Assembly: GCA_035543015.1 (NCBI GenBank)
Contig: DATKKG010000031.1
Span: 1 to 19,329 of the forward strand
Direction of reading: 5' to 3'
Origin: DATKKG01 sp035543015
GTDB lineage: Archaea; Thermoproteota; Nitrososphaeria; Conexivisphaerales; DTJL01
Length of the DNA: 19,329 bases
The translations under genes were made by a program, and so were the position numbers. Below are positions 1 to 5,848 of the stretch, piece by piece (within the stretch, counting starts at the first letter, position 1; each line of letters opens with the position of its first letter). The notes under the pieces were generated by a model. The model saw only the letters and a list, made by a program, of their open reading frames with translations. It had not been told where the DNA came from and ran no database searches.

Positions 1-1
1 A

Positions 2-130
2 TGGGACAACGCCAAGAACATGAAGGCGTTCGGCGAATCGGACGACCTCAAGAAGGTCCAGGAGAAGGCGGGGGTAGTGGGAAGGCCCGACGTCTTCTTC
101 CTAGAAGAGATAGAGCACCAGCCCGCCTAG
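2..130 (+). CDS. C-terminal fragment of an unidentified small protein
   Basis: The window opens inside a reading frame (codons from base 2, stop TAG at 128-130) that gives the last 42 residues of a protein. It starts WDNAKNMKAFGES and ends in LEEIEHQPA. The aromatic, charged pattern (Trp, an AF pair, a Val-Phe-Phe-Leu-Glu-Glu strand) looks like the last helix and strand of a small ferredoxin-like alpha/beta barrel, such as an antibiotic biosynthesis monooxygenase (ABM) domain, but too little is visible to assign it. I prefer this frame to the ATG frame at base 1, whose translation is Arg/Gly/Pro-rich and looks like an out-of-frame reading of GC-rich coding DNA. The N-terminus lies off the left edge. 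Confidence 0.55.
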   Translation, partial: WDNAKNMKAFGESDDLKKVQEKAGVVGRPDVFFLEEIEHQPA

Positions 131-152
131 ACGTGGAGGTCCGCCTTAGCCT

Positions 153-190
153 GGGGCCCTCCCTCCGCAGGGGGGGCCTCGCAGGGCCCA
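153..190 (+). terminator. GC-rich inverted repeat after the partial gene
   Basis: GGGCCCT at 54-60 of the second hundred (154-160) pairs with AGGGCCC at 183-189, with further C/G pairing inside the loop. It lies just after the stop codon at 130. No clear T-run follows, so it may be a weak terminator or only a stable 3' hairpin. Confidence 0.25.
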
Positions 191-220
191 TGAAAGAGCG
201 ACCGCCTTCCTGGCGAGAAG

Positions 221-229
221 ACTTAACTA
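221..229 (+). promoter_or_regulatory. TATA box of the cupredoxin-like gene
   Basis: ACTTAACTA stands out as A/T-rich in a GC-rich gap. Its centre is about 34 nt before the ATG at 259, which predicts a transcript with a leader of roughly 8 nt. Confidence 0.5.
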
Positions 230-258
230 TTCGGCAAGGGCATTGAAGCTCGTCTGAA

Positions 259-780
259 ATGACAGGAAGGAAGGACAAGCACTTGGTCGGCGCTTGTCTC
301 CGGGCGGCCTTCGTATTTGCCCTGCTCGCCTCGGCTGCCGCCTCAAATTCAGTCCTTCAGCGTCCGGCCCGGGCCACCACCACCTGGGTGGTGACGATGG
401 AGGCGTCCGACATGGGCGTCTACTTCTTCAGCCCCAGTCGGATAGTCGTGGGCGTCGGCGACACGGTGACCTGGATGGACATGGCGGGGGCGCAGACCAC
501 AACAGCTGACGCCGGCCAGGCCGAGTATTGGGATTCGCAGACGATGAGCGAAGGCCAGTCATACGCTCACACTTTCGACACCCCTGGCAGCTATTCGTAT
601 TACAGCAAGAGCTTCGACCACGGCATGGTGGGAAGGGTCGTAGTGCAGGCGGTTGTCCCCGAGTTCCCAGGGCTCTGCGTCTTGGTCACCGTCGGGCTGG
701 CAGCATGCGTCGCGCTGGCCCTTGAGAGGGAGCTGAGACGGAGCCCCTTGCCGTGCGACGCCACCTCCCGTCGCTCCTAA
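259..780 (+). CDS. Exported cupredoxin-fold protein with PEF-type C-terminal sorting signal and degenerate Cu site
   Basis: The product is 173 aa. A basic N-terminus and hydrophobic run (about residues 10-29) form a signal peptide or anchor. Residues about 42-131 follow the plastocyanin/azurin pattern: VGDTVTW (66-72), a Tyr-rich strand GSYSYY (110-115) and HGMVG (121-125) before the last beta strand. The usual copper ligands are His, Cys, His, Met. Here the first His position reads AQTTTAD (78-84) and the Cys position reads YYSKS; only H121 and M123 remain, so a normal type 1 copper site is unlikely. The tail has VVPEFPG (132-138), a hydrophobic segment (139-155) and basic RELRR, the tripartite layout of PEF/PEFG-CTERM sorting signals recognised by archaeosortases. 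I infer a surface-anchored redox or structural protein, but the electron-transfer role is doubtful. The start is the ATG about 8 nt after the predicted transcription start. Confidence 0.8.
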   Translation: MTGRKDKHLVGACLRAAFVFALLASAAASNSVLQRPARATTTWVVTMEASDMGVYFFSPSRIVVGVGDTVTWMDMAGAQTTTADAGQAEYWDSQTMSEGQSYAHTFDTPGSYSYYSKSFDHGMVGRVVVQAVVPEFPGLCVLVTVGLAACVALALERELRRSPLPCDATSRRS

Positions 781-848
781 CTCAGGACGCCTTCTCCTTG
801 CTCTTCGAATCGTGATGGGCTTCTTGACCCTCGTGCAGCGAGGGAATG

Positions 849-877
849 CGAAAGAAGGGAAGCCTGACTTCCTTCCC
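849..877 (-). terminator. Hairpin after the ABC exporter operon
   Basis: Directly after the permease stop (TAG, 877-879 on minus), a perfect GGAAG-N5-CTTCC hairpin (858-872) is followed on the minus strand by the pyrimidine-rich CTTCTTTCG. This suits an archaeal transcription end, but the T-run is short. Confidence 0.35.
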
Positions 878-1962
878 TAGTCCTCCCTCCACCTGAAGAG
901 GGCGACCGCCAGGCCGAAGGTTATGGTCGCTATGACGAAGAGGACGACGAAGTCCATGAACGCCGCGTCGAGGTTGTTGAAGGTCATCACGTTGTTGAGG
1001 CCGTCTATGACGTAGTAGAGGGGTAGGAAGTGGGCGATGGTCTGCAGGTACGGCGGCATGGAGGAGACCGGGAAGAAGGTCCCCGAGAGGAACATCATGG
1101 GGAAGGTGATCAGGTTGCCCACCACGGCCGCCGACTCGACGCTGTTGGAGACGGTCCCGACCAGCATTCCCAGGGAGACGAAGAGGAGAGGGCCCACCAG
1201 GAGGAAGGGGATTATCGCCGCGGTCAGGGCGATGTGAGCCCCGAAGGCGTAGATGCCCACCGCGCACATGATCAGGAAGGAGACTATGGTGATGAACCAG
1301 TACCAGAGGACCTTGGAGATCAGCCACTCTCCCTTGGTCAGCGGCGTGAGTGAGAGCTGCTTGAAGAGCTTGTCGCGCTTGTACTGGGATGTGATGTTCA
1401 CCATGGCGAACATGGGGGAGGTCAGTATGGAGAAGCCTATGAGGCCGGGGATCAGGAAGTCGATGTACTTCACGTTCGAGGACTTTATCGTCAGGCTCTG
1501 CACGCCTATGACCGGCGTCTTGTTCCCCAAGTTGTAGGCGTTCGCTACGCTCTGGGTGACCCCGGAGACTATGGCGCTGGAGGACGACGCCGGGTTCCCG
1601 TAGACCGTCAGAATTGTAGGCTGATTGGTCAGGTACGCGGTCTGGAAGCCCTGTGGTATGACTATCCCGTCTGAGGAGGAATGGGAGAGCAGGTACTGTG
1701 AGAAGTTGTCCGCCGCAGGGACCGAGGTGAGGGTAACGAGACTTGTGCTATTCAACGATGAAATGAAATGGGCGCTCAGCGGCGTGGAATCCAGGTCCTG
1801 GACGTAGGCGGGCGTAGGCCCGGAGCTCCCCGAGAAGATCGCCCCGAAGAGCAGGATCAGTATCATGGGGAAGATGAGAGAGAAGAAGAGGCCCACCCTG
1901 CTGCGGATGAAGCCTCTGGCCGTGACCTTCAGGTCGGCCCATATGCGCTTGATGCTTACCAT
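877..1962 (-). CDS. ABC-2 type exporter, membrane permease subunit
   Basis: The product is 361 aa with the ABC-2 layout. A cytoplasmic amphipathic start is followed by TM1 (about 24-44), a long extracytoplasmic region (45-167, Ser/Thr-rich), then five more membrane segments (about 168-188, 218-240, 246-270, 278-298 and 336-357). The segment ending in FLSGTFFPVSSMPP (291-304) matches the conserved region before the last helices in DrrB/YhhJ-like permeases. The ATG at 1962-1960 shares one base with the TGA of the upstream ATPase gene (TGATG), so the two are translationally coupled and should form one complex. Substrate cannot be read from sequence; relatives export drugs, lipids or polysaccharide. 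The TAG stop is followed by a hairpin. Confidence 0.88.
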   Translation of the reverse strand: MVSIKRIWADLKVTARGFIRSRVGLFFSLIFPMILILLFGAIFSGSSGPTPAYVQDLDSTPLSAHFISSLNSTSLVTLTSVPAADNFSQYLLSHSSSDGIVIPQGFQTAYLTNQPTILTVYGNPASSSSAIVSGVTQSVANAYNLGNKTPVIGVQSLTIKSSNVKYIDFLIPGLIGFSILTSPMFAMVNITSQYKRDKLFKQLSLTPLTKGEWLISKVLWYWFITIVSFLIMCAVGIYAFGAHIALTAAIIPFLLVGPLLFVSLGMLVGTVSNSVESAAVVGNLITFPMMFLSGTFFPVSSMPPYLQTIAHFLPLYYVIDGLNNVMTFNNLDAAFMDFVVLFVIATITFGLAVALFRWRED

Positions 1963-2891
1963 CAGGCCATCAGCCTCACAGATGTCTCCTCGGTCCTTCC
2001 CACGAGCCTGACGAATATGTCCTCGAGCGTCTCGCGCTGGATCCTGAGGTCGCTCCAGTTGAAGCCGGACCTGGCGATGGCGGCCATCGCTTCGACGACG
2101 TCCTGCTCGTGCTCTATCCTTATGGCGATCTCGTCCTTCCCGGAGACGTCGACCTTCAGCCCGGCCTGCACGAGGTAGGTGGCGAGGTCCCCGCTCCCCT
2201 TGATCACGAGTTTCTCGCCGATGCCATACTTTATGATTATCTCCTCAGGAGTGCCTGACGTGATTATCTGACCCAGGTTCATTATCGCCACTCGGTCGGC
2301 CAGCTCCTCTGCTTCTTGGAGGTAGTGGGTTGTGAGGAGGACGGCTCTCCCATCCTTCTTGAGCTCCCTGATGACCTCCCACACGGCCCTCCTGGCCTGC
2401 GGGTCGAGGCCAGTCGTGGGCTCGTCGAGGAAGACCAGCTCCGGGTCGTTCACCAAAGAGAGGGCCAGGCCGTACTTCTGCTTCTGGCCCCCGGAGAGGT
2501 TCCTGTACCACTTGTTGGAGACGTCGTCTAGGAGGACGCGCTTCAATATGGCGTCGGCGTCCACCTTGACCCCGAAGAGGGCGGCGTAGTACTCCACGGC
2601 CTCCTTGGGCGTGGCGTAGTCGAAGAACCTGAAGCCCTGAGGGATGACGCCCAGCTTCCTATGGAGCTCGTAGCCGCGCTTCCAGGGATCGAGGCCGAGG
2701 ACCTTCACGTCTCCGCCGTCCCTCTCCCTCAGCCCTTCCAGTATTTCGATGGTGGTCGTCTTCCCTGCTCCGTTGGGGCCCAGGAGGGAGAAGACCTCTC
2801 CCGGCTTGACCTCAAAGGAGATGCCGGCCACGGCCTTCAGGGAGCCGTAGTTCTTCTCAAGATCGTTGACTTCGATGACGTTCTCAACCAT
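1962..2891 (-). CDS. ABC-2 type exporter, ATP-binding subunit
   Basis: The product is 309 aa from the chosen start. It has Walker A GPNGAGKTTT (about 38-47), a Q-loop VIPQG (Q84), the signature LSGGQKQ (132-138), Walker B LVFLDEPTTGLDP (152-164) and the H-loop His in LLTTHYLQEAEE (about H189). The last 100 residues form the regulatory tail typical of DrrA/CcmA-like ATPases. It powers the permease encoded immediately downstream, with a 1-base overlap. A longer frame opens at TTG 2921. I chose ATG 2891 because it gives the usual MVENVIEVNDL start and lies about 16 nt after the transcription start predicted from a TATA box at 2931-2939; TTG 2921 would fall upstream of that start. Confidence 0.92.
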   Translation of the reverse strand: MVENVIEVNDLEKNYGSLKAVAGISFEVKPGEVFSLLGPNGAGKTTTIEILEGLRERDGGDVKVLGLDPWKRGYELHRKLGVIPQGFRFFDYATPKEAVEYYAALFGVKVDADAILKRVLLDDVSNKWYRNLSGGQKQKYGLALSLVNDPELVFLDEPTTGLDPQARRAVWEVIRELKKDGRAVLLTTHYLQEAEELADRVAIMNLGQIITSGTPEEIIIKYGIGEKLVIKGSGDLATYLVQAGLKVDVSGKDEIAIRIEHEQDVVEAMAAIARSGFNWSDLRIQRETLEDIFVRLVGRTEETSVRLMA

Positions 2892-2930
2892 CGTTCCATC
2901 GTCCCCTTTCAAAGGCGGCAAGGCGGCGCA

Positions 2931-2939
2931 CTAAAAAGG
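2931..2939 (-). promoter_or_regulatory. TATA box of the ABC exporter operon
   Basis: The minus strand reads CCTTTTTAG here. It predicts a transcription start near 2908 and favours the ATG at 2891 over TTG 2921. It lies back to back with the methyltransferase promoter about 70 nt away. Confidence 0.45.
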
Positions 2940-3007
2940 CTATCGGGAGGTGAGCATATGATGAATATAGCCATTGTCAGTCTCTGTCCCTCTCATCGGG
3001 GCTAGCG

Positions 3008-3015
3008 CTAAATAA
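3008..3015 (+). promoter_or_regulatory. TATA box of the methyltransferase gene
   Basis: CTAAATAA has its centre about 28 nt before the ATG at 3040, so the mRNA should be leaderless or nearly so. Confidence 0.55.
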
Positions 3016-3039
3016 CCGTGAGGTTCAATACGGTCAGTC

Positions 3040-3861
3040 ATGACAGGTGAAGACAGGAGCTCCGTCCTCAGCCATTCCAGAAGGTACTACGCCAGGCGCG
3101 CCCACTACTATGATCTGGTAGCAGAGAGGACGCGTGTGGACAAGGAAACGACGAGGGACCTTGACTTCATCGAGTCCGCCTTCAAGTCTCATTCCACCAG
3201 GCCCGTAGCCAAGGTTCTGGACGTCGCGTGCGGGGGCGGCCGGCACATCGTCGGCCTAGCAAAACGCGGCTACGAATGCACCGGCTACGACTATACGGCC
3301 GAGCGGATAAGCGCGGCAAAGGCACGGGCGAGACGTCAGGGCGTCAAGGTGACACTGAAGCAGGGAGACGCCACCAGGCTCCCGAAGGGCGGCCGGTTCG
3401 ACGCCGTGCTGGCCCTCTACATACTCTTCCTCCTCCCGAGCGACGAAGACATCAAGAAGTGTCTGAAGGGAATAAGGGAGGTCCTCGTTCCGGGCGGGGT
3501 CCTCATCTGTAACATCTACAATCCGTTCACGAGGAGCAGGAAGGAGCTCATGGAACTCCTCGACAAGGGAACGTTCGTCGATGAAATCCATTCCAAAGGA
3601 ATCCGCATAATGGAGGTGAACAAGCTGGAGGACTTCGATCCGGTGGAGGGCGTCATATGGTCCGCCGAGATAGCCGTGGTCGAGGCCCCCGACGGCCGAC
3701 ACATCTTCCGCGACAAGGAAAGGTACAGGATGCTCACCTATTGGGACGTCAAGCGCTACCTTGAGGATGCTGGCTTCAAAGAGGTCGTGCCGTACGCCGG
3801 TTGGAAGGTGGAATACAAGAGGAAGTCCGAAGCTGAGCAGATAGTCTTCGTTGCGCGCTGA
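3040..3861 (+). CDS. Class I SAM-dependent methyltransferase, substrate unknown
   Basis: The product is 273 aa with a Rossmann methyltransferase core. Motif I VLDVACGGGRH (59-69) binds the SAM carboxypropyl end, an acidic residue follows the second strand (YDYTAE, D84), KQGDATRLP (108-115) is the adenine-side loop, DAVLALYILF (121-130) is motif IV and LVPGGVLICNIYNP (149-162) is the motif VI turn. The N-terminal YYARRAHYYDLVAER helix is common in small-molecule methyltransferases that cap the SAM pocket. The C-terminal part (about 165-273) carries an inserted beta-sheet that probably selects the substrate. It is divergent from the ABC exporter, which may hint at a shared lipid or small-molecule role but does not prove one. 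The ATG start fits the TATA box spacing. Confidence 0.85.
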   Translation: MTGEDRSSVLSHSRRYYARRAHYYDLVAERTRVDKETTRDLDFIESAFKSHSTRPVAKVLDVACGGGRHIVGLAKRGYECTGYDYTAERISAAKARARRQGVKVTLKQGDATRLPKGGRFDAVLALYILFLLPSDEDIKKCLKGIREVLVPGGVLICNIYNPFTRSRKELMELLDKGTFVDEIHSKGIRIMEVNKLEDFDPVEGVIWSAEIAVVEAPDGRHIFRDKERYRMLTYWDVKRYLEDAGFKEVVPYAGWKVEYKRKSEAEQIVFVAR

Positions 3862-4086
3862 TGAAGGCTGACGCCAGGACGGCCGACAGAGAGGCGTTCC
3901 CATGCCAAGGGAGAGTGAAGCCCATGGGAAGGAGGTTGGAAGGCGAAGGGTCTTCCGGCGGAGGAGGGCGTAGTCTTCATCCGCCTCCCTGGAGTCACCC
4001 GGGAGGGTCCGTTTGCCCGTCGATGGCTGCCTTCCTTCCGCTAACGGATCCCAGCCTTCGGACCTAAAGCGGCCTGATGTCCGTAA

Positions 4087-4479
4087 TTAACCTTTGACTC
4101 GCACGATGCGGACCTTGCCCAGCACGGACCAGTACTCCACCTCGGAGCCCGGCTGGAGCTTGGCCCGGATCTCGTCCTCCACCAGGGAGGTCTCGAAGTT
4201 CTCGTACGTCTCCATGTCCATGATCTGGAAGGAGGGCCCGTTGACCGAGAGGACCTGGCCGCTGCGCTTGTCAATGTTGGGGACCTCTATCCTGGAGGCC
4301 GAGGGCCCTACGTAGGCGTGCTTCGTGCCGGTGAAAATCGAGACGGCGGCCAGCCTGATCTTCGCTGCGCCGTGCTTCCCGGGCTTGCTCTTGTCCGACT
4401 GGACGACCCTGCAGGGTTCGCCATCGAGTATGACGTAAGAGCCTTCTTTGATAGCCCCGAGGTCCGCTGGATGGCTCAT
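4087..4479 (-). CDS. eif5A: Translation initiation/elongation factor aIF-5A
   Basis: The product is 130 aa, the normal length for archaeal IF-5A. The N-terminal SH3-like domain has the hypusine loop SDKSKPGKHGAAK (28-40); the modified lysine should be K35 in the PGKHG turn. The C-terminal OB fold (about 70-130) is complete. The hypusinated factor binds the ribosomal E site and helps peptide bond formation at proline-rich and other stalling stretches. Modification needs deoxyhypusine synthase, which is not in this window. The gene is monocistronic with its own strong TATA box at 4512-4520. The ATG start gives MSHPADLGAIKEGSYV, a typical beginning for the family. Confidence 0.96.
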   Translation of the reverse strand: MSHPADLGAIKEGSYVILDGEPCRVVQSDKSKPGKHGAAKIRLAAVSIFTGTKHAYVGPSASRIEVPNIDKRSGQVLSVNGPSFQIMDMETYENFETSLVEDEIRAKLQPGSEVEYWSVLGKVRIVRVKG

Positions 4480-4511
4480 CGTAAACTCAAGCCATGGTGG
4501 TTTGCGGGCTG

Positions 4512-4520
4512 CATATAAGC
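4512..4520 (-). promoter_or_regulatory. TATA box of the aIF-5A gene
   Basis: The minus strand reads GCTTATATG, a near-consensus archaeal TATA box. It predicts a start near 4490, leaving a leader of about 10 nt before the ATG at 4479. Confidence 0.6.
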
Positions 4521-4627
4521 TTTAGAGGCGTCTCAGTGATCGCCTTCGACGTGACATAGAGGCATTCTGCGATTCCCCCATGTGTGAGGCGGTCAGGTCG
4601 TCAGGCTCGCGTCAGACGGGCGCGCAA

Positions 4628-4638
4628 AAGCTTAATTA
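4628..4638 (+). promoter_or_regulatory. TATA box of tRNA-His
   Basis: AAGCTTAATTA lies about 35 nt before the first base of the tRNA. This predicts a primary transcript with a 5' leader of about 9 nt to be removed by RNase P. Confidence 0.55.
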
Positions 4639-4668
4639 CCAATCTCATTCGTGTTTGATTCGACTAGC

Positions 4669-4756
4669 GGCCGCCATCGTATAGTGGTAGTATCGAGGCC
4701 TGTGGTCGCCGTTCGGCAGAAAGCCTTGGGCAGGGGTTCGATTCCCCTTGGCGGCC
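4669..4756 (+). tRNA. tRNA-His (GTG) with a 16-nt intron at 37/38
   Basis: The acceptor stem GCCGCCA (4670-4676) pairs with TGGCGGC (4749-4755), and the discriminator is C (4756). The base before G1 is an encoded G (4669), giving the G-1:C73 pair that identifies tRNA-His. The D stem GTAT pairs with GTAT by two A-T and two G-T pairs. The anticodon stem GAGGC (4695-4699) pairs with GCCTT (4723-4727). The loop CTGTGG plus A gives anticodon GTG (4702-4704). The T arm AGGGG-TTCGATT-CCCCT is perfect. The intron (4706-4721) folds as a bulge-helix-bulge: helix CTGT/GCAG flanked by the 3-nt bulges GGT and AAA, cut after the second base of each. No CCA is encoded. Confidence 0.95.
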
Positions 4757-5028
4757 CTCTCATAACGCGTAAAGGTCCCACAGGTACAGGTGCCGTCAGG
4801 GTGGGCGAAGATGCCTGGATGCCCCTCATGGGAATCAGAAGGCCATCGCGGTGCGAGTCCTGCCGATCATGTCGTCTTCTTGCCGGCTCCATTCGGTGCC
4901 GCATCGGCGTGTCTCCTGCAGAGGAAGCATGCGGGGGCCCGCGACCGCGGAGGAGATGTAATAGCTGAAGTTGGCGCCGCCGAATATGCCTGCCAGATAG
5001 CCCACGGGCCGGCGGGGACGCGAGTTCA
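4757..5028 (+). other. Intergenic stretch with no supported gene
   Basis: About 270 bases lie between tRNA-His and the pxpA promoter. Open frames exist on both strands, but they have no recognisable motif, their composition looks like out-of-frame GC-rich sequence, and none has a well-placed TATA box. No T-rich terminator, tRNA or long inverted repeat was seen. Confidence 0.4.
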
Positions 5029-5029
5029 T

Positions 5030-5037
5030 CTTTAAAT
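5030..5037 (+). promoter_or_regulatory. TATA box of the pxpA-pxpBC operon
   Basis: CTTTAAAT predicts a transcription start near 5059. That is downstream of the GTG at 5048 and just before TTG 5063, so it decides the start codon of pxpA. Confidence 0.55.
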
Positions 5038-5062
5038 CGAACGAAATGTGCTTTCCCGACGT

Positions 5063-5848
5063 TTGAGAGGGAAGGTGGACCTCAACGCCGACATGGGCGA
5101 GTCCTATGGCGAGTCTCGTATAGGCTCCGACGACGAGCTGGTCGAACTGGTTTCGTCCGCCAGCCTCGCTTGCGGCTTCCATGGGGGCGACCCACGCACC
5201 ATGAGGAGGACCATCGAGATCTGCAAGGCGAACGGCGTCGGGATAGGAGCCCATCCCAGCTTCTTCGACCGAGAGGGGTTTGGGAGGAGGGAGATGGAGG
5301 TGTCTCCGGTGGAGCTGGAGGCGGGCATCCTGTACCAGGTGTCGGCCCTGAAGGGGATGGCCAAGTCCCTAGGCGTCTCCATTCAACACGTCAAGACCCA
5401 TGGCGCTCTGTATAACATGGCGTCCGTCAGAGAAGACTATGCCAAGGCCATCGTCAGTGCCGTGAAGTGGATCTCCTCGAAACTGATACTGGTCGCCCAG
5501 CCCGGCTCCGCTGTGGAAAGGGTGGCGAAATCTGAGGGCCTTAGGGTGGCGAGGGAAGGCTTCCCGGAGAGAGGTTACCTCGACGACGGAAGGCTCGTTC
5601 CCAGAGGGACGCCCGGCTCTGTGGTGACCGAGCCGAAGATGGCTGCCATGCGAGCTGCCTCCATGGTGACCGAAGGCTACGTGCTCTCGGTGTCGGGAGC
5701 TCGGGTCAAGATGGAGGTGGACACCCTTTGCATCCACAGCGACACCCCGGGCGCACCGGCCATCGCCCGCGAAATCCGGCTGAGGCTGGGAGAGGCAGGG
5801 GTGGAGATAGTCCCCCTCAGATCTGTGCTCGGAGGGCGCGGACGGTGA
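5063..5848 (+). CDS. pxpA: 5-oxoprolinase subunit A (LamB/YcsF family)
   Basis: The product is 261 aa from the chosen start. It matches the PxpA/YcsF family along its length: KVDLNADMGES at the start, then ACGFHGGD, IGAHPSFFDREGFGRREM, HVKTHGALYNM, ERGYLDDGRLVPRGTPG and a late CIHSDTPGAP. The family forms a TIM-like polysaccharide-deacetylase-type fold. With PxpB and PxpC it hydrolyses 5-oxoproline (pyroglutamate) to glutamate using ATP. TTG 5063 gives MRGKVDLNADMGES, matching the usual M-K-I-D-L-N start, and follows the predicted transcription start by only a few bases. GTG 5048 is an alternative that would place translation upstream of that start. The stop TGA overlaps the GTG of pxpBC (GTGA), so the two genes are coupled. 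Confidence 0.93.
   Translation: MRGKVDLNADMGESYGESRIGSDDELVELVSSASLACGFHGGDPRTMRRTIEICKANGVGIGAHPSFFDREGFGRREMEVSPVELEAGILYQVSALKGMAKSLGVSIQHVKTHGALYNMASVREDYAKAIVSAVKWISSKLILVAQPGSAVERVAKSEGLRVAREGFPERGYLDDGRLVPRGTPGSVVTEPKMAAMRAASMVTEGYVLSVSGARVKMEVDTLCIHSDTPGAPAIAREIRLRLGEAGVEIVPLRSVLGGRGR

Noticed and set aside
1..246. ATG-initiated 81-aa frame at the left edge
   Set aside because: Its translation is Arg/Gly/Pro-rich without any motif. The frame at 2-130 reads as a normal protein tail on the same strand.
2958..2999. Possible C/D box guide RNA starting at ATGATGA
   Set aside because: No D box (CTGA) or C'/D' pair follows at a suitable distance.
3862..4086. Short frames between the methyltransferase and aIF-5A genes
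   Set aside because: No motif, no TATA box at the right place, and composition unlike the neighbouring genes; treated as intergenic.
4835..5254. Minus-strand frame overlapping the pxpA start, with a hydrophobic part near 4940-5010
   Set aside because: Its first half is antisense to pxpA. The internal ATG near 5029 would sit directly against the TATA element, which does not fit archaeal spacing.
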